Positions 36,297 through 47,672 of a DNA stretch of 64,000 nt are shown here, piece by piece. Each line of letters starts with the position of its first letter. Position 1 is the first letter of the stretch. The stretch covers positions 16,144,686 through 16,208,685 of the forward strand of contig CM051007.1 of assembly GCA_027704905.1 (NCBI GenBank), in the 5' to 3' direction. Below the pieces are notes generated by a model. It was not told the DNA's origin. It did not search any database and saw only the letters and a list, made by a program, of their open reading frames with translations. Source of the stretch: Muraenolepis orangiensis (taxonomy: Eukaryota > Chordata > Actinopteri > Gadiformes > Muraenolepididae). The position numbers were made by a program, and so were the translations under genes.

Positions 36297-36579
36297 TTAA
36301 ATCATTTCAGTATTTATTTTCATTTCTGAATGCTATCAATAGTTGCCAAATTGTAAACCTTGAAAGTAAAGAAAGAAATGCGAAGAATTGGAACAGCAGC
36401 ATTTATTGAGGCAGCATATACACCAAAAATGGTCTCCATTTAAACAAAATATCACACACAGCATCGATGTAACAACACATATAATGGATACATTAAAATA
36501 AATCGCAGGCATCGTAACTACAAATAAATCTATAAAATATTCCTGGTATGAGTAACTATACTTTGATCGAGAGTGATCA

Positions 36580-37380
36580 TTATTTGATGGACAGAACCTT
36601 ATTCCTCCCTCCTCTCTTGTCACCCACCTCCCTCCCTTCCTCCCTCCTTCCCTCCAACTGATTTCCACTCCCTCCCACCTCCCTCTCAGAACCTACGGAG
36701 GACTCGTCCTTGCACTGACTCAGCACCTCCTCCATCTTCTTCTGGATATCCTGCACCCTCTTAGTCCACTTCTGGGACACCTCCTCCTCGTCATCCTCTG
36801 TGACCGTCGTGTAGGCCATGAGCGCAACCAGGCCCATGTGGAAGAGGAGGCGCAGGTGCGAGCAGCGGTGCTCCATGATGTTGCGGTCGCGGTCGCAGTG
36901 CTCCAGGTACACCAGCAGGAGGGGCCGGCCGAACGTGGCGCCTTTGCCCATCACGCCACGGTAGTAGACGTTGAGGCTCATGTCCGCCTTGTCCCGCTCG
37001 TAGATCTTCTCGAACTCGTCCATGTGGCGGCCGGCGGCATCCGGGTCCTTCTTCACCCGGGCCACCATGTTGGCGAAGGCGACATACTGGTGCTTGATGA
37101 ACTCCTCGTACTTGCCAAAGGTCTCGTTGACTTCGTCGATCTGGATCTGCCGCAGACACTGGCGGTTCTTCTCCGAGATGGTCTCCAGCTGGCCGTGCAG
37201 CTCCTGGAAGTCCTTGTCCATGGGGTGGGACTCATCGTCCAGGAGGCCCTTACGCACCACCCCGACCAGGGAGGACACGATGCCGAAGAGGGGGTCGATG
37301 GAGGAGGCGAAGGAGGCGACCTTCTCCACGCAGCAGAGCACCTTGATCGCCGTCTTCTTCACCTGAGCGGCATCCGCCAT
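36580..37380 (-). CDS. rpz: Rapunzel-like protein, copy B
   Basis: A single coding exon of 266 residues from MADAAQVKK, the paralogue of the gene at 25770-26531. It is intact, with the same hydrophobic N-terminal segment (ASFASSIDPLFGIVSSLVG), the ISEKNRQCLRQIQ helix and the LLFHMGLVALMAY stretch. The most changed blocks relative to copy A are residues 145-153 and about 200-208. The C-terminus differs because copy A lost about 100 bp; copy B ends NKVLSIK instead of CLLC. The minus-strand AATAAA at 36407-36402 and the 'tctacag' acceptor upstream of the ATG are conserved. Function is unknown. Confidence 0.78.
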   Translation of the reverse strand: MADAAQVKKTAIKVLCCVEKVASFASSIDPLFGIVSSLVGVVRKGLLDDESHPMDKDFQELHGQLETISEKNRQCLRQIQIDEVNETFGKYEEFIKHQYVAFANMVARVKKDPDAAGRHMDEFEKIYERDKADMSLNVYYRGVMGKGATFGRPLLLVYLEHCDRDRNIMEHRCSHLRLLFHMGLVALMAYTTVTEDDEEEVSQKWTKRVQDIQKKMEEVLSQCKDESSVGSEREVGGSGNQLEGRREEGREVGDKRGGRNKVLSIK

Positions 37381-38323
37381 GGCTCCTGCTTCACAGCCGC
37401 TCAGCTGCCGTTTACTTCGAGAACTGGAAGTGTGGCTTAGAGTCTGTAGACAGAACAGAACACATACACAGTGGTGCATTGGTTTTCTTCCTTGTAAGTA
37501 GGCATATTTCAAACAACAATCGAAAATTAAAGGAATACTTTGACAGTTTTCAACCAGGTTTGTTTTTGTACAATGTGGGTAGTGTATGAAAATGAACAAT
37601 GATCAATTCCCCTCCATTTGAACAGCATTCCGTTTTGAAAACGTGTTCATCAGCAGAATTTTAGCTGACTTTTGACGGCTGTAGGACTGTTCTTCCAACT
37701 GTTGTTCCTCTGGTCATGGAGCAACAACTAAAAATGTTGTTGTGCCTTTCTACAGCATAGACATTTTATGAAAAGCCCTACTTTCAAGCGGAAAAATACT
37801 TCTTTAACGTGACATGTCTTGATTGAAGTAGGGTAGGCCTATAGGTTTTTGTTATTCCTCTGAACGACGACATCATGGCTTGCCCCGTTGCCGGATCGTT
37901 CCTTGAAGGCACCCCACAGGGTCTCACGGTTTGACAGTGGCGCGTGTTTTTGAGGTTTCGGTGTGACGTCTAGTAGTAAAGCTATTTTTGGACGAGCTCC
38001 CTGACGGCTCGCAGCACAAAACAACCAGAGATTAAACCAAGATTGAGATGAATATGAATCCACTTTATTAACATTATGCAAATTATTCCATTGATGGTGT
38101 TGATGTTCAAAGTAGGCCTAAGTCACTATAGGTTGCATAATAGCCTAAACTACAGCTTCACCTTTCTTTATAGAACAAATAGAGGCCAACTATCTTAATC
38201 AAATGAAATGTAAATATTAAATTAACATCTCCACAAATCAACTAGCACAAAAGCATTACTGAAATGGCCTTCGATTGACAGCCCTACTTGTATTTAGTGT
38301 TGTCATTTGCAGGAAGCTGAGGT

Positions 38324-38340
38324 GGGGGGGGGGGGGGGGG
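38324..38340. repeat. G17 homopolymer
   Basis: A 17-base G run in copy 2, in a stretch between duplicated blocks. It could form a G-quadruplex. Confidence 0.9.
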
Positions 38341-38699
38341 AGAGAGAAAATCCACCATATGTTTAGGTTTATATGCATCTTAATTCCCTGCAGCATAAGC
38401 AAAACTATTTGAACAACCAGGAGGCTCAAGAAGAAAAACATTACTGGTTGTTTTTGTGATGAAAGCTTAACAAAATTCTGAAATGGAATCTCTAACTAAA
38501 TTGAATTGATGGAATTAATCATCTCTATCAGGGTTTGAGTTATAATCTGAGCTTTGTGTCGTAAATAGCCAACGTTAGGGGCGGAGATAAATAGACAGCG
38601 ACAGAGCCCAAGAGACAGACAGACAGAGGTCATCGGGTGGTCCAACTAGTAAAAACAAAAAAAAGCATAATTTTCGTTGCAGCGAGCGAAATATTCTAC

Positions 38700-38714
38700 T
38701 GCGCCCCCTGGTGG
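38700..38714 (-). promoter_or_regulatory. CTCF-like motif, duplicate copy
   Basis: Identical core to 27766-27780, about 1.3 kb upstream of the rpz-like copy B start. Confidence 0.4.
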
Positions 38715-38936
38715 CTTGGTGGTGAAATGCAGACCCGATAACAAGGTGCGTAATTCTTTCGGAAAACTTTTTTCTTTTAGGCTACTTATCTTGTTTACGT
38801 TAATCACTAACATTGACAATTAGCATTATATGTGATTAAAATAAATTGTTAATAGGCGAACCACCAGATATGTACAATTGTACTGCTTTAAGTTTCATGG
38901 GAGTTTAGGCCATCCTTCTGGGAGCTCGGCTCCCTT

Positions 38937-39061
38937 GTCAAGTCAAGTCAAGCTTATTGTCACTTCACAGTTTACACAAGTATAAAGCAGTGGTGTGAAA
39001 ATCGTATGTGCAATACCCGACGACAGACAGCAGTTATAAATGTAACTTATTATATAACATA
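38937..39061 (-). mobile_element. LINE 3'-tail fragment
   Basis: About 125 bp of the 3' end of the same LINE family as 28109-29204 and 40955-43054, beginning with the CAAGT repeats and reading 'cacttcacagtttacacaag'. It was inserted after duplication, because copy 1 reads straight through near 28003. Confidence 0.85.
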
Positions 39062-40088
39062 TAACTTGAACTCTTAAAATCTATTAAACATGCCCAAGAC
39101 AAGTTATTAACTGTTGCAGGTAGCAGTGACAGTGTAGTTTCCAATGCAAGGTGTGATCACACCCACCCATACAATACACATACTTCTACGACATTGACAT
39201 TAATCATAAGTAACAAGCCTGTTTATCAGGAACGATAACGCAATGACTGTGTCTTAGCTAGTGGGCCTACCTCTTTACAAGTGACGTTGTTTATCCTTGA
39301 TAAGGATACTCCCTTTTTAACGAACACATCCAAGTTGCGTTATTAAATATAGCAACATTGCAGGACGCTCCCAAATCGTTTGTTTGGATGAGAGTGATGT
39401 CATTTCCTGAGTCTCAACTAAACATTCAATTATCGGACTTATGCTTTCTCTTTCACATGTTCCGAGCTCATCCGACTCGTTATAACCGTCTAATAGTCCT
39501 ACTAACTAGCTATGGAGTCCTCCTAGGCTTCCTTACCCGAGAGAGAACAGTGGATGTCGCTCTGTCCACGGCTCTCCGTCTACATCCGCAGTCACACTTT
39601 TCCTTCCATCATTGTTCTCTCTAATCAGATAATGGGTCCGACTACTAGTAGTACGAGTAAGGGAGCAGGAACGGGGAAGTGGCTCGTATTTGACGTGCGT
39701 TGATTGGCTACAGCGGGGGAAAGGGGACGGTGGTGGTGGTTGCATATTATAATAATAATAATATGAAACACCACCAGCTGAGGGCAGGGCAGGATTCCGC
39801 CTGCGTTGTTTTGGTCCGGTCCACGTCATCATAGCCACGCCTTCCCAGAGTCCGTGTTGGTTTGGGAGGAAATACGCAGTGGCCGTATTATATTAGATTC
39901 AAATGTATTGTCATTGCACAGCGCAAGTACAGTACAGTAAAAATAATTGAGCAGCAGAGTGCAAATGTTGCCGTAAAGTGCATGGTAATATATAATTTAC
40001 AGTTGCTAAAAGAGAGTCTACAAGCCAGGTATAAAAACAGTTATAAGGTTACTTATAGAGTATGTGTGAGATATGAGCATAATAATAG

Positions 40089-40799
40089 GTATATATATAT
40101 GTTACAGCCCGAGATGTCCAAGCGTGTGCGCCTTTCGGGTAAAGGGGGATCCCGTGTGCGCCAGAGCAAGAATGGAGTCAACACAGGGGTCAAAGTGCAA
40201 AAAGTATATTGGTGATCACAACAAAGGACAGACACAGGACACACTCAAATAACAACTACTCAGTAACCAGGCCTAGGGACCTGATGGAAGTATGCCAAAT
40301 CAAAAATAACTTCACAAAGCTAGGGGGAAAAGGAACACTAAGTTCCCTCTCCCAAATTCCATATAGCAGCGGTGGCAACAAGCGGTTGACCAAACACACT
40401 ACTCTATCAAAACATACATGGGTGGCATACCCCCTCTAACCTAGGGTATTTAAAAATGAGTTATCTACATGGTGAAAATGTAAAGAGGCCTCGGTCTAAC
40501 CTGGACCTTACCTATCTCAACCACCGTAGGGACGTGCATGCCGTGAGGGTGTGCAGCTGCATAAAACAGGGAGCCTTTATACACCACAAAAATAGCAGGT
40601 GGCGGTGATTGGTGATTGGTGATTGGTGGAGTCCGGATCCTGGAGCAGGGCTCTGACCTGAAACAGGGAACAAGGCCCACATTGCCACCCGAAGGCACCA
40701 CATGCCGTAACACGCCCACCAGTGACAATAATACAGCACCGTAGTGAGCGGTAGCAGCATCATAAATAGTTCAGAGCCAGGCTGTTGTCCTTGCACCAT
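40089..40799. other. Non-coding stretch, no gene seen
   Basis: Sequence past the end of the duplication. It has a short 'ggtgattggt' tandem repeat at about 40604-40629. No exon or element family was recognised. Confidence 0.5.
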
Positions 40800-43730
40800 C
40801 GTGTCAGCAGGACTACCTCATCTCTGTATCTCTGCCGTCTCGCAGTCAGGCAAGATTCAACCTTCTGGATCTGGAAGGAGTTTTTTTAACCAAGCTGCAG
40901 ATCTCAGTATCGTCAGCATTACAGTGAAACGCTAATTCCATAACTGAATGATCAAGTCAAGTCAAGTTTATTGTCACTTCACAGTTTACACAAGTATAAA
41001 GCAGTGATGTGAAAATCTTGTGTGCAATACCCGACGACAGACAGCAGTTATAAAATGAGATAAAAATAGAATAAAGTTAAAGTTAAAAATTAAAAATTAA
41101 AAATTAAAATGCAATTTATAAAATGCAAAATATCAGCACAGAAAAGAGCAATATGTATATATAAATCAATGTAATAAAATATACATTGTTATATGCTATA
41201 CGCCCTTGTTCAGCAGCCTGATGGCCTGACTGTGGAAGCTATCTTTAAGCCTATTTGTACGGCACTTGATACTGCGGTATCGCCTGCCTGACGGTAACAG
41301 TGAGTACAGTTCGTGGCTGGGGTGGGCAATGTCTTTTATGATTTGTTTGGCCTTGGCCACGCACCGCTGATTGTAAATATCCAGGAGGGAGGGGAGCTCA
41401 CCTCCAACGATATACTGGGCCGTCCGCACCACCCTTTGAAGCGCTCTGCGCTCGAGTGCAGTGCAGTTCCCGTACCAGGCGGTGATACACCCTGTAAGAA
41501 CACTCTCGATGGTGCCGTTATAGAATGTTCTCAGGATACGGGGGCCCATGCTGGATTTCTTCAGACGCCTGAGGAAATACAGGGGTTGTTGGGCCCTTTT
41601 CACCACGTGTGTGGTGTGCGTGGACCATGTGAGGTCCTCGGAGATGTGCACGCCGAGGAACTTGAAGCTGCTGACCCTCTCTACTGCAACGCCGTCGATG
41701 GAGATAGGGCTGTGCTCTCCCCTCTGCCTCCTGAAGTCCACAATCAGCTCCTTGGTCTTCTTGACGTTGAGGGCGAGGCTGTTCTCCTGGCACCACTGCT
41801 CCAGCGATCCGACCTCCTCCCTGTAGGCTGTCTCGTCGTCGCCGGCGATCAGGCCCATCACTGTCGTGTCGTCAGCAAATTTGACGATGACGACGTTGGA
41901 GCTGTGCATAGCCATGCAGTCGTGGGTGTAGAGGGTGTAGAGGAGAGGGCTCAGCACGCATCCCTGGGGGGCTCCCGTGTTGAGGGTCAGTGGCTCTGAT
42001 GTGGTGCTGCCCATCCTCACCACCTGGCGGCGGTCCGACAGGAGGTCCAGTATCCAGCTGCACGTGGATGGGGGTACGCCTAGACCTCTCAGCTTGGTGT
42101 CGAGCTTGGCAGGAACTATTGTGTTGAACGCTGAGCTGTAGTCCACAAACAGCATTCGCACATAACAGTTATTTCCCTCCAGGTGGGAAAGGGCAGTGTG
42201 GAGGGCCATGGCAATTGCGTCGTCCGTGGATCTATTTTGACGATGCAAATTGCCATGGGTCCAGCGTGGCAGGTAACACGGAGCAAATAAAGTCCTTGAC
42301 CAACCTCTCGAAGCATTTGCTAATGATCGAGGTGAGGGCTACAGGTCTATAGTCATTCAGGCATGTTACCTTGGGTTGTTTAGGGACAGGCACGATGGTG
42401 GACATCTTGAAGACCGCGGGGACAGCCTGGGACAGGGAGAGGTTGAAGATGTCTGCAAAGACTCCTGCCAACTGGTCTGCGCATGCTCTGAGGACGCAGC
42501 CCGGGATGTCGTCGGGGCCTGCCACCTTACGGATGTTCAGCCGCTTGAAGGTGCGGCGCACATCCGCCTCCAAGATGCGCAGCTGGCTGGTCTCCTCAGT
42601 CGGTGCTGGCATCGGCGGGCTGCCATTTACGTCGAACCGAGCAAAAAACGTATTTAGCTCTCCTGGGAGGGAGGTAGAGGAGTTCTCTACACAACTGGTT
42701 CTCCCTCTGAAGTTCGTTATCGTCTGCAGCCCCTGCCACATACCCCTCGCATCGTGGTTCTTGAATTTATCTTCCACTCTGTCCTTATACCCCCGCTTGG
42801 CAGTGACGATGGTCTTACGGAGGTCGTAACGGGCTCTTGTATATTCCTCCGTATTCCCGGAGCCAAAGGCGGCGTTACGCGCATGTAGGGCAGCGCGAAC
42901 ATCGCTGTTAATCCACGGTTTCTGGTTGGGATATATCCGAACCGACTTGGTCGGAACAACGTCATCTATGCACTTCTTGATGAACCCAGTGACCGACGAC
43001 GCGTACTCGTTGATGTTATTGTCCGAGGCAACGCGGAACATGTGCCAGTCAGCGTGATCAACAAGAGGAGGCATACAGATTGCAATGAACCGTGGACCAA
43101 GGACTGACCCTTGGGGAAGACCATAGCTTACAGCTTGCACTGATTCACGCATTGGGAATCTTCACAATTAACAAATTGCGTTCTATTTGTGAGATAAGAT
43201 CTAAAGCAAAGACTCTTCAAGATGGTCAAGCAGAATGCCGATTGTGTCGAAAGCGGCACTAAAGGTCAAGCAGCACCAGCAAGGAGCTTGCATAATTTAC
43301 CACTCTTGTCACAGCAATGTCAGTGGAATAGACAGCCAGCCTCAACCCAGACTGAAAGGGTTCAAATATTTTGATGGTTTGGTTAGCTACAATTCTTTCC
43401 AGTACTTTAAAATGGAAAGGAAAGTAAAAGATAGGCCGATAGCTGCTGAGTATTTCAAGGTCAATTGCCAGGCTTCTTCAGTAGAGATTGTATTCCAACA
43501 GTCTTAACAGAGGGAACTATTCCAGTAGACAGGGAAAGGTTCAGCATGTGTTTACACATGCTGTGTAAACAGAAATCACAAAAACTTATAAAAGTAGAGC
43601 TTATCCCAGATCCAGGGAAGCTGCCCTTCATGGCAACAGGGTCTTCTGCCTTTTTTTTTTTGATAATGTTTTTCAAAACCTTTGTCATTTTTTAAGTAAA
43701 AACATTTGACCTTTCTCTCCAATTCGGCTC
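40800..43730 (-). pseudogene. Older LINE (Rex1/CR1-like), split by a younger LINE
   Basis: On the minus strand, 43730-43061 holds reverse transcriptase pieces in broken frames: HMLNLSLSTGIVPSVKT, then FEPFQSGLR, LLDLSAAFDTIG, and GLPQGSVLGP at about 43130-43100. The domain resumes at about 40948-40840 with FHCNADDTE, a mutated form of the YADDTQ catalytic motif. If the younger insertion is ignored, the frame runs on across the junction. Stops and frameshifts show it is long dead. Confidence 0.8.
40955..43054 (-). pseudogene. 5'-truncated LINE (Jockey/L2-CR1-like group), near-intact reverse transcriptase
   Basis: Minus-strand coding runs from about 43054 to 41196 in two overlapping frames. 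The first ends ATLDPWQFASSK and the second resumes at RQNRSTDDAIA, so a single frameshift near 42245 separates them. Conserved RT blocks are visible: GPDDIPGCVL, LNDYRPVALTS, MLFVDYSSAFNT, GAPQGCVLSP and the catalytic VKFADDTT. The protein ends SQAIRLLNKGV, followed by about 240 bp of 3' UTR and ACTTG repeats. The endonuclease domain is missing. TGATCA flanks both ends (43055-43060, 40949-40954). Little decay suggests it is recent. Confidence 0.88.
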
Positions 43731-45507
43731 CGGACTTCTGACTCCTCCCCAGACATTGAGTACAGTCACTCCTGTAGAGGGACTACCTGGAATGCGAGTG
43801 GCCACTATACTGACTCTACTGAAATAACTTTAAAGAAGAATCTTCTTGATACATGACCAGAGAACAACAGTTGGAACAACATCCCTAGAGAACTGGTCCT
43901 ACATGACCAGAGAACAACAGTTCGAACAACAGCCCTAGAGAACTGGTGCTATGTGACCAGAAAACTATCAAAACTAACAACAAAACATTATTCCAAAACC
44001 AATTTTTGGGCCGAAATTTATCATTGCTCATTTACATATACAACCCGCATTGTAATGATACTTATTTGTCAAACCTGAGCTTCAAACACTTTATCTTTTC
44101 TCAATTTGTGATTGCAGCCAAAACTTGAACATTAAACATTGAACATTGTAAATTGATAGGTGCTCAGTTTTTAACTGAACACTCACCTTTATCATAATTT
44201 TCAGAGAGAGCACAACAATACTGTTTGCATAATAGGATAAATACATCATGTAATGTTTATCTTCCACTCACTGATAATGAATGATGGGAAAGTGATCACC
44301 TGTGGAATGCATCAACAGATTAAATGGTTTTGGATAGTTTGCTGGATGCATTGGCTGAGTGGATGAGTATCATATAGGCACATTAACATAACACTGAACC
44401 CCACTGCTCAGAGAAATATTATGCAAGTAAACTTGGAAATAAACAAGTTGTTTGTTGTCGAGTTGAAATCCACCCACTCTCCAGTATGTGTGCACAAACA
44501 CAATCACTCAGGAACTACACACACAACACACACACACACAACACACACACACACACACACACACACTACACGGATACACACACACACATTTTGTACACGT
44601 CACAGCAGGTCCTCTATGTGCTACCGTCCAAACTCTGGGTGGTTCTCTTCCTCTATCAGATAGCCTCTCTCTCTCTCTCCCTCTCTGGTTCCAGATTTTG
44701 CTCCCTTGTCTCCCGGCCTCCATTCTTACGACCTGCCTGCCTGGTGGCCTCAACTCTCCGCTTAGGTCAGGTGAACAACACTCCAACAGCTAAAGCCAGT
44801 GTCCCACACACATGTTTTGGTCCCCTTTTTGGTTGATGGATTAGAAAGGTTAAGCCTCTCTATTGAAATCATCGAGGGTTGAGCTGAGTTCAGCCATAGC
44901 CTGGCCTGAATTCTTTCCGTTTTAGTCAGCATGCTTTATTTATTGTTGTGTTTTTACTTTACTTTATTTTAAATGTGTAATAGTAATAGTTTTAGAGAAG
45001 ATGATATTGAAAGTGTAAAGGTATTGTTTAAGTGTATAATTGTATAAGTTATACATTCTTCAAATTGACATTTGTATCGTCTAAAGGTAATATCTGCCAT
45101 CCAAATCATCAGCTTAGGAGTTGTACACACTGAACAACTAGTATGCTTCCTCATGTGTTGCTCTGTTCATTGCCTTGATGCCTACCAACCAGCAGTGACA
45201 AGACAATAGATGTAAAGTCAGTTATTTGTCATTACATTGTGTTGTTGATTGATTGAGGAATTGGAAAGGTGGGAAAGCTGCTAAAAGTACTAAAACATGT
45301 TACTGACATTTGTATTATTTTATTTTTGTCTTAGTTTTGTATGAGCAAAGTGGTCTTGATGGTTAAAGAGAACAATTTGCTCTCCAAACAACCTTTATAT
45401 TCATTCTAACAATTCCAAAAATATGTTGCTATGGACTTATTTTGATAACAAGTTGCTTTAATCCCAGGTAAACTCAACTCAATGATTGATTTCATTTGGC
45501 TGCAGAA
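43731..45507. other. Non-coding stretch before the PI-PLC gene
   Basis: Contains a tandem duplication of about 54 bp at about 43850-43965 (unit includes 'catgaccagagaacaacagt') and CA-rich arrays at 44515-44590. The rest is AT-rich. No exon recognised. Confidence 0.55.
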
Positions 45508-46990
45508 ATGTATCTGACACTATTACAGCTGTTGCTCATTATCGGGTGAGTTCAAATGGTTTATACTTGATTTTAGTTGAGATATGTATAAGTATTAGTA
45601 TAGAATGTCAAATGACTATTGTTGGTCTACAATGCTTCTTACATTGTACATTGTATAGTAAATTATTGCATCGTTTTGTAGACTGTTGTTGTTGAAATTC
45701 ATACTGCGGGAGGGAATGGGGAGCAAGCATTCCATTGTTGTTATTGCAAAGGGCAAAAAAAAAACCCATCTTGAATCTTGATTGGATAATGATATATAAA
45801 GTTTGTTTATTCCTACATTTTACAGCTTCATGTTTCGGTCTCATAAGCGTAAGAAAGTACATTTCAGAGAAGTATGTACAATTTGATTAATTTATTTTTC
45901 TACGATTTGGAACTGGAGGAATACACAATGACAAGAAGAAGTAGGCTTTTGAATGCTCTTGAAAATTATTTCCCCCAATCCCTCTTGCATGGATTAGAGA
46001 CGGAACCATTCAAAGACCTGACTACGATGACACATCCTACCCAGAGTTTCTCAACTCTGCCTGGATGTCCTGCATCCCTGACAGCACACCCCTCTCCGAG
46101 GTCACCATACCGGGCACCCACAACACCATGGCTCTGTTTGGAGGAGCTCCGGCGGAGTGCCAGTCATGGAGCCTGGCTTCCCAACTCCACGCCGGCGTGC
46201 GTTTCCTGGACATCCGCGTGCGCCACTACAAGGGCGTTCTTACCCTCCACCACGGCCCGGTCTACCAGAGGGGGCACTTTGGCGATGTCCTTCAAGGTGT
46301 GGTCGACTTCCTGCACGAGTATCCCAACGAGACGGTGCTGATGCGTGTGAAGGAGGAGTTTAGCACGACCGACGACATCTACGGCGCCGTGGTGAGCTAC
46401 ATCCATCGCTACGGCTGCTGGGACATGCTGTGGCACAGTAGGCTCATGCCGACCATGGGGCAGGCCCGGGGGAAGCTCATCGTGTTGCAAGACTTCCCTG
46501 GACCGGACCTGGGATTGTGCTACAGTTCCCTTGACATAGCTGACGACTGGATGGTACATAAACATTTGTTATCTATTAGAAACAACTGCAGTAACACATG
46601 TTTCCCCAATGATGGTGCTGTCCATGCAGTAATATTTTAGCAATTAAATAGCATTTGAGTCACTCGTGGAGCCTTATTCTAGCCTTAAATCATACTGTCA
46701 CTGCCCCTTTATAGGTACCCACCTTACTGCATTTGCCCGAGAAGTGGCAGAGTGTTCACAAACACCTGGAATTGGCCCCAGTAGGAAACAAGTCCCAGAT
46801 GTTTCTCACCTTCACCAGTGGAACCGGGGTCTTCGCCTTCCCCAGTCCCGTGGCCCAGCGCATCAATGCCAAACTGTATGACTACTTGACCTATAAAACA
46901 GGGAAGGTGCGCTTAGGAGTCATCACCATGGACTTCCCAGCAGCCCCTATTATTCAAAAGATTGTTGACTTCAACAATCAACATTGTTGA
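45508..46990 (+). CDS. Secreted PI-PLC X-domain protein (3 coding exons)
   Basis: Exons 45508-45545, 45998-46553 and 46715-46990 are phase-consistent and give 289 residues. The tiny first exon encodes MYLTLLQLLLII, a likely signal peptide. The X-type phosphatidylinositol phospholipase C fold follows. PGTHNT holds the catalytic His at residue 54, FLDIRV holds Asp84 and Arg86, and LHHGP holds the second His at 97/98. Later parts are VLMRVKEEF and GKLIVLQDFPG. No Y or C2 domain is present, so it resembles bacterial-type single-domain PI-PLCs and fish '1-phosphatidylinositol phosphodiesterase-like' proteins. The substrate is inferred. An AATAAA at 47123 ends the transcript. Intron 1 holds an inverted copy of a dispersed repeat. 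Confidence 0.88.
45689..45785 (-). repeat. Dispersed retroelement 3'-end, copy 1 of 3
   Basis: The minus strand reads 'caatggaatgcttgctcccc' and 'attccctcccgcagtatgaa'. Related copies lie on the plus strand at about 51026-51120 and 57093-57200. Confidence 0.65.
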
Positions 46991-47267
46991 ATTGAAGGCA
47001 TGACAACATGGCCTCAAACACAACACACATTGATTTGATTGCAACTTTGATTGGCCTATGAAACACATATAAGGAATACTCATCCTAACTGTATATTTCA
47101 TGTCCATGTAACATTTCAAGTTAATAAAACAAATGAAATCTTAAATAAATATAGATATATTAGGCTGTCATTTATTTATTTATAGATTGTCATGTACTTT
47201 AGTGTTGACACTACCAAAAACATGAAAACCATGAAAGAAATATGAAAGGGTAATAGATTTTCAAAAT

Positions 47268-47404
<137 letters not shown>

Positions 47405-47672
47405 AAAGTCATGCTTGAAAATTGGAAAATCGAAGGCGGCACTAGAAGTGAAATAGTTTCGGGAGGTGTGGAAATGACTTGTCCTTGGGGTGATGTGTCT
47501 TAACGTCCTGTTTAGACAGAAAGTGACATTGCATTCGCTCTGCTCACTGAGTAAAGAAAAGAGGTGCACGTACAGTAGGTTTGTCCTTTTTTTAAATCAG
47601 TTTAGGGGTCATTCTAACGACTAATCTCATGTTCCTATCTCTCTCCTCAACAGGCGTTGGACAAGACAGAAT

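Larger units (their letters stand above)
31658..40088. repeat. Segmental duplication, copy 2
   Basis: A direct repeat of 22139-30112. It differs by private insertions at 32731-33101, 34043-34952, 35486-36296 and 38937-39061, by loss of most of KRIT1 exon 4, and by small deletions such as the one around 35250. Copy 1 has the empty site for each of these insertions. Confidence 0.93.
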
